From Trogon surrucura (lineage: Eukaryota > Chordata > Aves > Trogoniformes > Trogonidae): a stretch of DNA of 64,000 bases. The stretch covers positions 159,968,912 to 160,032,911 of the forward strand of contig CM036617.1 in assembly GCA_020746105.1 (NCBI GenBank). Direction: 5' to 3'. Shown in pieces: positions 20,111-32,832 of the stretch. Each line of letters opens with the position of its first letter. Within the stretch, counting starts at the first letter, position 1. Under the pieces are notes generated by a model. It saw nothing but the letters and a program-made list of their open reading frames with translations, was not told where the DNA came from and ran no database searches. Position numbers and translations under genes: made by a program.

Positions 20111-22116
20111 CCTAGATTTCAGTGGTTCCTTTAAAAAAAAAAATCTGGACTGAAATAATCATTAAAAAAGGCTGGTAAGAAAAGGTATATGGCTTCTCAG
20201 TGATTATACAGACAAAATACTTCCTTTGTTTCCAAATTTTGAATCTGATTAATTGAGGCCTAATGCTATTAATGCAGTTTGAAAGAGAAAAGTTAATCTT
20301 TGGAAACCTATGCCATAAACAGAATCTGAAAATCTAAGCAGATTTTGAAGCAAAAGCTTTGTCTTCATTTCACTCTCTATACAGGAACAGGTTATGAGAA
20401 TTTATTTACAGATTTCAGCTGGATCTGTATCCAGTTAAAAACTGTCTGTAAAATAACTGCTTTATAAACTTTTTGTGTTTAGAACATGAGTCCTGATGAG
20501 AGTCACCTTGGAAAATCCACAGCTCCTGTTACTGAGGTTGTTTTCAATAAAAGTAAATGCAAACAGGAAAAGTGAGGACAGAGCTGCAGATGGATTCCAT
20601 CTTTCAAAAGGTTGTCAGTTATCATCTAAAAATAATTACAGAATAATTTATGTATGTTCCTGTTTCTATTGCTAATTGTTAGATGCAGCCCAAACAATTC
20701 AGTCATAACCAAAAGAGTTCCGGTATTGATTCACAGCAGTCACATTCACTTCATTGATTCATACCATTTCAGTTTCCTTGTTGTCTGTCTAGAGGGGATG
20801 GGAACTAGAAGGGCACACAGCAGATCTGTCCTGTACATCATATGATTATCATCACCATTATTATTATGGAAGGGCCTGGAAGAATTACACAAGGATGGTG
20901 CTCCACCATGCTAACATCAAACCCTCAGAATAGTATCGCACCCTCCTAATGAAAGGCATCTGTTAGTCCTGTACATAGTGTGCCAAGACCCTGCTTTTGG
21001 AAAGCTTTCATGGTTCCATATTTAAGAATAAGTGTAAGTGCTCCCCTGCAGCCAGGCTTAAGCAAGTACATCACACTTCAGTCTATGTCCAGAGTGAAAG
21101 TCAGGATATCTCCAAAACATTTGGAAAAAAAGCATTTCTCTTATCCCACTGTGGGCAACAGCAACCTCCTTCCTGCTCTGGCTTCAGAGCCCAACATGTT
21201 AGAGACTCCAGCATATTAGAGAGTGCCAGTATAAAGAAAGATTTTTAATACTAAATACAAATAGCAAATATACAACATGCAACTTGATGGCTCAGAACTG
21301 CCAGAGTTTACTGATGATGCAAAAGAAGGAGTAAGAAACCTCTGGCTATGAACACACACACACAAGCAAAGCCGCATTTACCCTCCCCTCACCGTGTAAG
21401 GGCTTTCACTCGTATTCTAAGAGCCAACCTACAATGATGCACCATGGAGAACCTAATATTTTGTGGGAATTTAACTAATCCTTGCCTCAAATACATACAT
21501 ACATAAATAAAATCAGCTGTGAGCACACTGCTGTGCAGCCATGATAGTGCTGTTGCGCATTTAAGTCTATTAATCTATGAATGGTTGTGTAGCTGACACT
21601 GCCCTCAGGGCAAAGGGGTGGACTAGATCAGGGTCAACAACCTTTCAAGTGGTGGTCTGCTAGCCTGTGGTTATCAGCCCCAAAGCAGAGGTTACACAGG
21701 ACAGCCAGAGCTCATCACTAGCTGGAAGCCGGTGCCTTCCAGAGAGCCAAAAACCTGCTGCTGCCATAGGATTATTGGCTTGTGTGAAACAACCACTTGT
21801 CCTGACTTAGAGAGCGAAGCAAAGGCAGTGAGGAAAGTGCCCTTAAACCACTGAGAGTTCAGCTCTCAGGATGTCATGGCCTCTAGTTCACAGCCCTGCC
21901 TGTCCCTCTGAAAATCAGTATACCTGTCCTCTCAGGTGGATGGTGTCTCCAAATCTGTTTGGGACTCCTTCTTTGACTTCATGAAAGTCATAAAGCAGCA
22001 AAAGTACAAAACAAGGAAAGGACTAGAGGAGACCTAATGAGAGGAGATATTTTGGTTGGGAGCCCACAGGTGATTCTGAAAAGGATGAGAAAGTCAACAA
22101 ATAATGAATATTAATT

Positions 22117-22140
22117 CAAAAGCATCTTCAGATGCTTTTG
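22117..22140. repeat. perfect 10-bp inverted repeat, 4-nt loop
   Basis: CAAAAGCATC and GATGCTTTTG flank the loop TTCA. The right arm with the loop includes a CAGATG E-box. One such hairpin is about what chance predicts in 64 kb. Confidence 0.8.
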
Positions 22141-25100
22141 TGTAAGTGCACAGTGGACAGGAGTAAGACAACAACTCCACTGGCATCAGACCTCCACCAC
22201 CCTCTGTGGAAAATTTAGCAGTGAGAGGGACACACAGTCTCCAGAACACCTATGTCCTCAGTTTTTCTGCTGGAACTAGCTATTTCAAATGTGAGACTTA
22301 TTTTCTGTGAGATAGCCAACCGCCTGCTAGGCAGTGTGATGACGTCAATGTTATTTCACAGTGGTCATCACCTCTCAGTTCCTTGTGTTTAGTGACCTTA
22401 CTTTGAACTGTTGCTTAAAGATGAACTGGACCAAGATTTTCAGAGGTCGTGAGCAAGTCTGAAAACCATAGTGCCTGGATATGCAAGAGTGAATATTTCA
22501 GGAGTTTTATTTTGTTGAAGGATGTTTTCAGTGTTTTTCATAAACCAATCTCATTCAAGTATCTCTTCCCTGAACACTTGGAATTGCTAGTCAGTTTGTT
22601 AAAAGCTCTTTTGAAACTTTTTTCATATTCCCAGTTATCTGAGTGCGTCAGCTTCATACTTGATGTGAACCATGTACATCTACAAATTGAACTGGAATAT
22701 GGATGAGAAGATGACTCGTCCACCAGGTTTCTTAGCACACCACCTTGCATCCAGTCAGACTGGAAGATGGAACCAGGTCTTCTGAAGTATTTTGGCATTT
22801 TCTTTTCAGAATCGTTAATAGGAGCACAAATGGGATCATGTGGCAGAGAAGGGAAGCTAAGCTAAACGATTTCAACCTTCAGAAAAGGTTCAGCTGAGGT
22901 GTGGCTCATATTACTATTGATTATTGGCAAGGACAGGGCAGGATTTCTTTCTTCTGATTTCTTATCCCAAGGCATTTTATATACTGTAAGTTCCTAGGTG
23001 TTGCTTGTGTATCTATGTTTGTGCATACTGCCTTGTGTGCAACAACCATAAGCATGGACAATGAAGAAAATATAGAGCAAATTACTTACTCTCTTCAAAA
23101 GTGGGTGGCTTGGCAGAATTAAAGAGACAAACTATGTTTATATGGATATGTCATACTGAGGTCACCATCAGTTTACATACGTATTAAATTTAACTGGTAG
23201 GCACAGTTTACTTTCCAAGAATGACTTGCATATGAACACAGGAGGAATAAGAAACACTCCAGCTTTGCTCTTGGCAGTTTTTTGTAGTCCAGGTGTTCTA
23301 GGACGAAAGACTCTGGTCTTGAGTGGTGACTCAGCACTCCTAGAGAGACAGAGTTTTGGTGCTCCGATTCAAGATTTAAAGATGTTCAAGACTTTCATAT
23401 GTGGCTGCAATGCACACACTGACAAGTTTGGGAACCTGAGAATTACTTAAGCCAGATCTCACCTTTGATGACAGAGAAAGTGAGCTTAGGTAAAAGTATT
23501 GTAGCTTCAAGAATGTGACCAAGCATGTAGTTTTCCACAAGGTAGCGAGAAGAAAAAGGTATGAACTTCATCAAAAGCTGAAAAATCACCCAGAATTACT
23601 TCAAGCCCTGGCATATGTATTGATGATTATTTGCCAAGCTAACACACAGCAAATGAGTTAGTAGATCATTTCTTTGAAACGAGTATAACAACCACACTAG
23701 CTGTTGACAGTGTGACAGTTACAAACACCATTTTCATGGGTTATTTTGGAAGTCACGAGTATATAATTTGAGACAGGCAAACAGGGACGATCACAGCTAT
23801 TTCTAAGGAAGTCTGCTCACAGAACAAGTTTGCCCAAAATTATATCTCTCTCTACACTTAGAAACCATATTTTTTTGCCAGGTTACAGAATCACCTTTAG
23901 GCTACATGTCAACCAGTTGCAAAGACAGCAGCAAGAAGTTAACCCTTGCAAATAAATAGAAAGTGTTGAGTGATCAGTGTCTCTGTAGGGAATACTTCTT
24001 TTCTATGACTATTTTTAAGTTATTTGAGAGTCTTTATGTGCCAAAGATAGATAAAATGGGGCCATAGGGCTAAAATATCTAAGAACGCAAGAGAGAATTT
24101 GCAAGGAATAGGAATGCCCTTTTTCTACACTGCCTGTGGTCATTCAGAAGCACAACAACATATGTTCCAGAAAGTAAAATCTTGACTTTCTAATACATTT
24201 CATTCTGCTCACTAACTAAATGCAGGGCAAGACAGGCATTTCTATTGGGTCTTCTATACTGTAATGGTTATAACAGGACTGACTGGGGCTGAATTTCAGC
24301 AGATCAAGCTATTAGTTTTTGTTGTGTTTACTTTAAGCAGAGCACCGTTATCCAGAGATTAATAGGATAAATAACAAGGGCTAGGACAAAGTATTTTTCA
24401 AAGATAAGAACAGTTGTGTTATGAGGACTGGACCAAAAATCTGAGCTTCAGATTACCCAGTCAAGGAATCAGAATCACATAAAGGGTTAATATCTGCTCC
24501 TCCAGATGTGAACTTCATTAACTTAATCTAAAACATCTTGAGAGATAATAATACACATATTTTCAATTACAACAATTATTTAAACAGCCCTAATCTTGCA
24601 CTTCATGAAACCATTTACATTCAGTCTAATGTCAAGCTCTGCGGGGGAATACGTTAACACAGGAAATGCAGCATCTTCTAATTACAGTACGTCTATACAA
24701 CAGAAACAAAACTGAGTTTTGAAGACTGAGCTGAAGCAGGGCAGATGGGAATACAGAAGCACCAGGGACAGCTGCAGACAGATGAGTGTACTATATTTCA
24801 CTTTTCTGTGGAGACACCAACAGACATGCCTGGGAAAACGTGTATATAAACTGGGAAAATTTTGTGTGTTACCACAAAATTTGCATGTAATTTTAGAGTA
24901 AGAACACCTCTCACCAGTTGAGTAGCTTCCATAGTCATAGGTCATAAAAGAGAATTACTCTGTTGTCACATGGTCTGATCTTCCTCCAGGCCTGACACAG
25001 CTCATCAAAGGGTCACAACCCAAAAAATCAATCTTCACAATGTTTGCAGTTTCTTGGACAGAAAAAGAGAGGCAACTCTGATCTTTGCCATCTACTGTGG

Positions 25101-26276
25101 AAAGAGAATAGCAAATGGTAGCACAGTATTTCCTTGTCAGTCAAACTTGAAGCTATCTGAAAAAGCCCCATTTCACTCCTGGGACTTTGCTTCAGCTCTG
25201 AAGGCACCCGTGGTGCTCACATCATTGGCAGCAGCTGCCTCAAGTTAGCCTCCTGCACAACTCTGAGCAGCAGCTTCGAGGCTACAGCTAAGAAGCTAGG
25301 CCAGGATGTTGTGTTGATATACTGAAGTTTTAAAGAGCATGTCAGGAAAACAGGCATGAATTTGAAGATGGGAAATCTTTGGATTATTGCTTCAGACATG
25401 CTGCATCAGCGTGTTGTCTTTCACGGTAGTGAAAAGATATGGATATATGGATGGGCAACTCAGAGATGTTCATAGCCTATTGCAATACACTATGAGTTGG
25501 GTACCATGCTGCTTCAGCTGTCTTTGTAAGTCCTGACTTTACCTTGCATTTGTCTGTTATCTAATAAGACTTTTCTCAACAGTGACAATGGCTTTACTGC
25601 TTTGTAACAGTAACAATCTGCAAGTAACATGATGCTAGTAGGCAAAGAGCAGTTTACGCTAGAATCCTTCATATGACAGGCCACACAAAGAGCAAAGACT
25701 ACTTCCATCAAGGGAGACTCACTGTAAAAAGCTTTTCTGTGACATCATTACACACTGCCATCAAAACATGGATGTGTCTTTTTGGAGGTACGGCAGCCTA
25801 ATTCCCTCTTTGAGCTTGACTGGACCACTGGCTATTTATAGCTGACAAACCAACTGCAGAAATGCAAGCACGGAAACACATCCTTTCTAGAATAAATGCA
25901 CATATGTGCGTGTGTGCATTCAAACTCAGCATTCACCACAAGTGATTGCCTCAGCCATTTGGTGATGTAACTTAGTGGTGCCATGTCTACACTGTACAGC
26001 TATACAACTGTCCCTCTTCCCAAATCTATACTCCGCTTGGTAACAGGTCATTTGCAGACAGGCAATATGAGAGGTATGGTTGTTCTTTTAATGGCTTTGG
26101 CACACACAAAGAAATCAAAATTTGTCTTTAAAATGATGAAGCCGTCTTTCTTGTAAAAGGTTTCCAAGTGTAGCAAAGGCTCATCCGCCTAATAAATGCC
26201 CCCCAACACGCTCACTGGTAGCAAGGCTTGGTAGGGAAGGGAACAGGGGATGAGAGAGGGTGATGAGGTGGTATTT

Positions 26277-26292
26277 CCCCCCCCCCCCCCCC
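26277..26292. repeat. poly-C run (16 C)
   Basis: Uninterrupted C homopolymer in otherwise unique DNA. Confidence 0.85.
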
Positions 26293-26429
26293 AATTGCAA
26301 TTGTTTGGGTTGCTGATCCAAGGTAAATGACAAGAAATTGAAAAACACCCCAACACACATATTTCAACTAAAGTAAGAGCTTGGGATTATTTTTTTTCCC
26401 CCCTCTGTTTCTGTTTGAAGGTATTCTCC

Positions 26430-26730
26430 CAAGCTGACAAGCACGTGCTTTGGAGACCATTGAAAAGTTTCTGCCATAAATAGAGGAGGCAGCTTGGCTT
26501 AAGTGTTGCTAGGGAATACCTGGCAACAGGCAACAATAGTCCTTTTAGAGAGCCCAGGGCAAACAGTGACCGTGGTAATGGGGTGGGCTTAAGGGAGGCT
26601 CCTTGCCCAAAGCCCCTCCACTCACACTGCGCCTCCAGCCCTGGGCTGTGTTCCGGAAATTCCCTGCACAAAGCCCCCCATTCAATGGGAGGCGGGCTCG
26701 TGCGTGTGCTTTTCTGGCAGGGAGGGGGGC
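26430..26730. promoter_or_regulatory. candidate enhancer with CACGTG palindrome and RFX-like inverted sites
   Basis: Begins with a 12-bp perfect palindrome, AAGCACGTGCTT (26439-26450). About 55 bp later GTTGCTAGG (26505-26513) and CCTGGCAAC (26519-26527) form an inverted pair of RFX-type half-sites with a 5-bp spacer, and another GGCAAC follows at 26529-26534. Further CpG-bearing complex sequence runs to 26710. It is adjacent to an A14/T12 low-complexity pair (26757-26789). Confidence 0.35.
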
Positions 26731-26756
26731 TGCAGAAGGAGGAGGCCTTCTTGCCA

Positions 26757-26789
26757 AAAAAAAAAAAAAATCCAAATTTTTTTTTTTTT
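26757..26789. repeat. A-run and T-run pair
   Basis: 14 A then, seven bases on, 12 T. A weak hairpin and low-complexity tract that creates lysine/phenylalanine-rich spurious ORFs. Confidence 0.8.
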
Positions 26790-27059
26790 GCAAAGACTAA
26801 GAGAAGCACAGAAACTGCTAAGTTTGTAAAAGAAGCTGAAAAGGTTCAGAAAGGAGCATAATGGAGTGAGGGAATGCCCTGTGAATTTTGAACAGAGAGC
26901 AGAAAAGAGACCCTAAAAAGCAATTAGTGATGCTGCTTGTTGCTGAAGAGGGAGTTTGAAGGAGGTGGGAAGGCGCAAAAGGAAGAGGGCAACTCCAATC
27001 AGTAATGTATGAGGGGAAGAGGGGGAAGACAGGCACAGGGAGAGAAAGACTGGCGCCTT

Positions 27060-27660
27060 CAGGAATTTTTATAGTAAAAGTGGATGGAGGCACATGGCGA
27101 GGGCAGCGGCCGAAGCGCGCCTGGAGCCAAAGGCACATGCCAAGCTGGGTCTTGGCTTTGCCTCCCCTGCTTCTTTCTGCAAAGCCAGGGGAGCAGCAGA
27201 GCCAGGCTGCTGTCTCTCAGCTAGCCCGACGCACTGCAGGCTCAGCCTCAAACCCTCTCCCACTCCCATGAGGAGGGATCCTGAGCCAGGCGCCTCTGTC
27301 CGACGGATGAGGGATGTTTCTGAAAGACCTCCGGTCTCTTTTCCTCTCGTTCCCCGCACCTCATTCCATTTCCAGAGCTGTGCACAGACAGCTATTTAGC
27401 CATACATTCCCCATGCAAAATAAAAATAACGTTGCCCGCTCATTAGCTGGGAGTAGTTAGAGGGGGAAAAGGAAGGAAAAAAGGGCTGTCTGAACAGGGC
27501 TGAATAGCTATAACCTTAATGGATTGTCAGAAGTCTGCTGGCAGCAGGGTGAGGGCAGCCAATCCCCCTCTAGTCTTTTGTCCTAGGTATTGTTTAGGAT
27601 CAGTGGTAGCTCATTAGGTCGGGACAGTAATATTCCTAACGATCCTGTGGGGTTGAGGCT
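27060..27660. promoter_or_regulatory. candidate conserved non-coding block
   Basis: Moderate-GC unique sequence with scattered CpGs (27100-27130, 27290-27360) followed by a motif-rich part: GCTATTTAGCC, CATGCAAAATAAAAATAACG, GCTCATTAGCTGGG, ATAGCTATAACC and GCCAATCC. ORFs here are short and inconsistent. Regulatory status is inference. Confidence 0.3.
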
Positions 27661-30240
27661 TCAGACCGTGTCTTCATCTGTTTTGCTGATGTCACTCTGA
27701 TTCATGGAGAGGTATTTATCTCTACGGAGATACTTTGGTGGAAAGCGGTATTTACCTTTCATACCCTGATTACTGATCTCTGACAAAAGTTGCAGCTGGA
27801 AGGGGAAAAGAGGAAACTGAGAGTCCTGCCAGCACAGACTGAGGTGTGTTACAGTGAAAGGCAAGCTGAAAAAGCCAAGCAGATGGGGCCTCGGCCTACA
27901 ATTTGGCTCTATGGTTTGCCTCCTTGTATTTCAGATTACATCTGTAAAGTGAAGATAATCACCCATTTTGCATTCTGAGGGTGGTGAAGAAAATATTAGA
28001 GTATGAAGCTTCCAGGCAATAGACCAAATAAGTAGCTAAAATTAATACCTTTCCTGCATTCACAGGTCCTAGAAGGGCTGGGCTTTTTTGTTATTTTGTT
28101 TATTCTGGTTTCTAACAAAAAAATGTATTCTGAATTAAATTGTAAATGAGAATGGATTTTTTAGTCACATGTAATTCTGCTTACATCCTATACTTATTTT
28201 CAGCCTAACAACATGAAACTGGTGAGGAAGGGAGCAAAGTTAAACTCCCACCTCCTCTCAGGCACCTCCATCTCTGAGATACTGGGTACAGCATTGGGCC
28301 AAGCTGATCCTAGTCACTGAGGCAGACCAAAACCCTAGCCTTGGTCATATGTGCTGTCCAACAGTGTCACCGATTCAAATTGACATATTAGTAAAGTGAT
28401 TAAAACTGAAGGATCGTATGGTAGACTTCCTTGTAATTAGGCAATGTATTATATATCCATTTGCCAGTCTTGCCAGCCACAGAGAGCAAAATACATTGTC
28501 ATTCTCTGCCCTCTCCAAGATTTACTTCAGTTTTCAAGGCCTGAGATTTTCTAAGGAAATTCCAAGAGCTCCGTGCAGCTGCCGTGCATCCCTATTAAAA
28601 AACAGCCAAACTAACAAATAATGATGAAATGATTTCCTTATTTATTTTGTGTTAGAAAACAGAGTGGACAATGAACTGCTCTCTGAAACAAAGGAGCAAG
28701 AACTACTCGTCCTTTTCATTCCAGTAAGGGGATGGTAAGTGCACAAAGGTCAGCATACAGACACTGAAAGGTTCAAATCAAGAGCACGAGGCAAAGGAAA
28801 CAACATCCTCAGACTCTCAGTGAGCTCAAAGCCCACCAACAGCTGCCTCTGTGGTGCTCCAGATCTGGCCAGAGCTGGAGCAGCTGCTGTGGGCATTCTG
28901 CAGACCAAAATAGCTTCCCGGTGGCTCCATCACATTCCCTATGCTAAGATCCTGGGAAAGGATTTGGTGGCCTACAGGACACCACCAAAACACATAGAGA
29001 GACACACAGAAGAAGGCTTATTGGTATTTCTCTGCAGCTTAGCTGCAATTGTATTGGGGCAATTCTGCTACCTGGCGCAAGTTATAAATGAGTATCATGA
29101 ATTATGTGTTCTCTATGAAGAACTCTCCCACCACCCCAAGGATGGATGGAATTTCAGGCCCAAATTAGTGTATTCTCACAATGGGGACCATATTCCACTG
29201 TCAGTGAAATGTCTGCTAGACTGAAGGTTGTTCTTCACAGGTTACCTAATTACAAGGGAGAATGGGCATCAAGACATGCCTACACCAGCAGCACACAACA
29301 GAGTGAGCAGGACATCTCTGCCTAATAGATCCAGGAATGTATTTATAGCTGATGGGCAGTAGAAGAAATGCTGCCCAGAGATGAAGCAATAGGATATGTC
29401 TCATCAGCTGTGAGATGGGTTTTGTTGAACATCTTTACCAGGCTCCCTTTGCTGGCTGGTTTCTCTGGTACCCCAGAAACAGTTTAAATAGTCAGTCCCA
29501 CGTCTGGGCTGCAACTGACTCAGGTGTCTGTGTCTGCATTCGCAGGAATCAGTCAGACTTGGCAGGATATAACAAAAGGAGTGGTAGTATTTTAGGGGTT
29601 TTTTGTTTGGGTTTTTTTGTTTGTTTTTGTTTTTCAGAAAATTGTTTAATAAGCAGCAGCATTTCTATTATACAACTGAAATACTACATGCTGGACTCTA
29701 CCAGCATGAAGGAGAGAAAAAAAAATGATCATCATAATCACTCAAAAGTTTCTGAAATATTTCAATCTATTTTAAAACAGTTTCTGTGTGGTATTTCTAA
29801 CTGGGGAACTGGAGGGATATGAAGGTAACAGTAACCCATACTCTTTTCTCTGCGTCATACTGACTTCTCTATCTTATGCATGCATGTAAGGAACCTCTGA
29901 GAGTGTCACTGAGAATCTGACTCTGTGTGTAATGGCAAGATATAAAGAGGATGAACTTTTAAAAAATTAATATTAGTGGAGAATATTTTTGGTTTCTACG
30001 TAGAGCTGCATTATGACGAACAAAGAGGATGACTTTTTTGGTGCTGTTTGCAGTTTTAACTCACTATTTTGTCATTTCAGTACATGTACTTGAGTGCGAC
30101 AAAGGTGTTAATTCACTACTAAGGAGTTACTCATTTTAAGTGATCTTTAAATGCCTACTCACTGGAAACAACTTATATTACTTAATCAGCCTTTCTGTGT
30201 GAGAAAGCACACGTTCGTGGGTAGATGGCAGCTTGTATAC
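27661..30240. other. gene desert segment, no gene seen
   Basis: Holds a 161-codon ORF at 28739-29224 with no recognisable domain and ordinary composition; about one such ORF is expected by chance in this much sequence. A T/G-rich tract lies at 29596-29635. No repeat family is seen. Confidence 0.6.
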
Positions 30241-30496
30241 TCACAAGCATGCACACCTGCACATAACTCTGCCCACCCACATATAGTCAAGCTCACATAA
30301 ATACATAAGAATGTACATATGTTCAGACACACAGATGCAGCACACATGAAAACAACCATTCACTCACAAGCCCACAGGCACATTGATACAAAAACTTGCA
30401 CATACGGGCATGCACATGCACACCTAGACACACACATTTGAATGCATATGCATACAGCCATGCAAACACAGACAAACAAACGTATCTGCACACATA
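30241..30496. repeat. cryptic CA/CATA-rich simple sequence
   Basis: About 250 bp of degenerate CACA, CATG, CATA and ACAT units on the + strand, decayed from a microsatellite, immediately left of a CR1 copy. Confidence 0.7.
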
Positions 30497-30958
30497 TAGA
30501 GTCGTAAGGTGGTTTGAGTTGGAAGGTACCTTAAAGATCATCTAGTTCCTACTCCCCCCTGCTATGGGCAGGGACACTTCACACTAGACCAGGTTGCTCA
30601 AAGCTCCATCCAAATTGGCCTTGAACACTTTCAGTGAGAGGGAATCCACAGCTTCCCTGGGCAACCACCTGTTCCAATGTCTCACCAACATCACAGTAAA
30701 GAATTTCTTCCTAATATCTAACCTAGTCTCCTTCATTTTGAAACCATTAACCCTTGTCGTACTGCTACACTTCCTGATAACCTCCCCTTCTTTCCTGTAA
30801 GTCCCCTTTAAGTACTGAAAGGCCAGTATAAGGTCTTTCCAGAGCCGCCTTTTCTCCAGGCTGAACAACTCCAACTCTCTTGGTTTGTCCTCATACAAGA
30901 GGTGTTCCAGAGCTCTGATCATCTCCTCTGGACACTCCCAAGCAGGTCCATGCCCTTA
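30497..30958 (-). mobile_element. CR1 LINE 3' fragment, antisense
   Basis: Antisense CR1 text from the 3' tail ('ttggaaggtaccttaaagat', 'caggttgctcaaagctccat', 'cttgaacactttcagtgagag', 'cagtaaagaatttcttccta') through 'tctccaggctgaacaactcc' to 'ctcctctggacactccca'. It belongs to a different CR1 subfamily from the copies at 1, 18258, 31501 and 61364. Confidence 0.92.
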
Positions 30959-31024
30959 TCACATGCTTTTATAAAACAAGAGCACCTCCAAACACTCACC
31001 CACCCACGCTCACCTCTGTGGGTG

Positions 31025-31240
31025 CTCGTGTATTTGCACGCACATGCACTCACTCCCCCACGGGCACCCCCGCGCCGTCGCAGGGGCAGCACCACGGACA
31101 GCGCCCGTCTCGCCGCCCGCTGCCCCCGTCTGGCCCCGGTCCGGCCGCCGCTGCCGCAGTGTCCCCTCGCCGATGTCCTTGCGGAGGGGCTCGAGAAAGC
31201 GTGGAAATACTTCTGGGAGCGAGAGGCAAGATCGTGATTC
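31025..31240. promoter_or_regulatory. small orphan CpG island between two CR1 copies
   Basis: By hand count about 26 CpGs in roughly 220 bp, in a desert where CpG is otherwise rare. No known coding similarity is visible in any frame. On the minus strand a donor-like sequence, CAGAG|GTGAGCG, falls at the left edge (boundary 31014/31013), as it would if a minus-strand first exon started in the island. It could be an unannotated lncRNA promoter or the GC-rich remnant of an inserted sequence. Confidence 0.5.
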
Positions 31241-31500
31241 TGGGATTGCTTTTCATTTCCCAAGAAAATGAGCGAGCAGAAAACCCCCGCTCAGTCCTGT
31301 TTTGAGAGTCATCTGGCTTAAACACCAAGGAAATATGCCTTCCTGGAAACGGTCCTTACAGCTAAGTGCATAACGAGCAATTTTATTTACATGCCACACC
31401 ACAAGACAGCAAAGCCACAGGTATTTTCCCTTTAATTGTAACACTCTCTCATGTATGTTTTTAATAACACACTTAAGCATGTCAACACGAGCCATGACAA

Positions 31501-31855
31501 TAGAATCATAGAATGTTAGGGACTGGAAGCGACCTCCAGAGGTCATCTAGTCCAACCTCCTTGCCAAAACAGGATCACCTAGGGTAGGCCACACAGGAAC
31601 ACATCCAGGCAGGTTTTGAAAATCTCTAGAGAGGGAGACTGCACGACCTCTCTGAGCAGCCTGTTCCAGTGCTCTGTCATCCTCTTAGTAAAGAAGTTTC
31701 TCCTCATGTTGAGGTGGAACTTCTTATGTTCTACCTTGTATCCGTTGTTCCTTGTCCTATTACCGGGCACCACTGAAAAGAGACTGGCACCTTCCTCTTG
31801 ACACCCACCCTTCAGACATTTACACACACTAATAGTGTGTCCTCTTGTGCCTCAG
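31501..31855 (-). mobile_element. CR1 LINE 3' fragment, antisense
   Basis: Starts with the antisense CR1 tail ('agaatcatagaatgttaggg', 'aggtcatctagtccaacctc') and runs through 'aggatcacctagggtaggcc', 'cctgttccagtgctctgtca', 'gtaaagaagtttctcctcat' and 'gggcaccactgaaaagagac'. It decays after about 31820. Confidence 0.93.
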
Positions 31856-32815
31856 CACAAGGCCACAAAATAGGCTGTTTCCTTAGCCAGTGAACACTTG
31901 AAAAGTGATGGTCTGGTTGAGATGATACTCTTAGCTTTGAGGTGAATGTGGTTGTGGTTCTTGCTGATCATGTAATGGTGGAACAACATTTAGTGTTCTG
32001 TGAACACAGTTGCTGAAGTATATTAAGTCTCAGTATATGTTGGAAGGTGACATGGAGTCTACACGTAGAAATTAGCTCCATAACTGGCAGGCCATTATGA
32101 GAAACTAGCAGACTGAGAGTAACTGGCTGCATGCTATGCACTATTTTGCATTGTTCTAAATGTAGTGTAAGATTCACAGATTTTAGGTGCAAAAATAAAT
32201 CTAACAACTTCAACATCAAGGACTCAGTCAATGTCTATTGATCAAATATGCAGACACTCTTTTCTGTCAATGCCACCTTTCCTTGTACTAGAAACAACAG
32301 ATTTTGGATGCTGCACTGCAGTATTCACCCAACAAACCCCTGAGCCTTGTAGAGCAGTGTCTGTGAGACTAAACAGACAGTTAAACTGTGTTCGTAGATG
32401 TCATGTCTGGTCAGTCCTCTGGAATTTTTAAAATACATCTGACAAAAAGGGTTTTCTGGGTCTCTGTGAATGTGCGGAGCATGGATTTTGTCCAACGGTC
32501 ATGAGACCCTTCATAGCGCTCTGTGATGTTGTGCTATCCACTAAAAACTTCAGAAATTCATGAATTAGCAATACTTATAGAAAATAAGGGCATATATGTG
32601 CCAGATACAACCCCTTCACAGCTGTAATAGATCTGGCAGTTTAAACATGTGTAAGGTGGGAGAAAGGAAGTTTTGCAGCCAATCTCTTACAACAAGCAAA
32701 CTGCCCATTCCCTGAGGCAGTTTGAAAGAGGGGCAGAGCCTGGGGTAGCACATTGCCCACAGGGGCACTGCCATGCAGACACACTTGAATCAGGATCAGA
32801 GGCTTTATCAGCCTG

Positions 32816-32832
32816 ACACACACACACACACA
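32816..32832. repeat. (CA)n microsatellite
   Basis: About eight CA units. Confidence 0.85.

Larger units (their letters stand above)
20111..26429. other. gene desert segment, no gene seen
   Basis: Over 6 kb of AT-rich unique DNA. No interspersed repeat is recognised. There is a (CA)n at 21352-21364, a perfect hairpin at 22117-22140, a full CRE TGACGTCA at 22340-22347, and a motif-dense AT patch at 24490-24660 with several TTAAT/AATTA cores. A 16-C run lies at 26277-26292. All ORFs are below 90 codons and scattered over frames. Confidence 0.65.

Noticed and set aside
27600..27665. tRNA-like A-box/B-box words (TAGCTCATTAGG and GGTTGAGGCTT)
   Set aside because: The D-arm and acceptor stem do not pair and the B-box match is poor, so neither a tRNA nor a clear tRNA-derived SINE is supported.
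28739..29224. 161-codon ORF with a hydrophobic stretch
   Set aside because: About one ORF of this length is expected by chance in the desert. No homology, splice signals or promoter context recognised.
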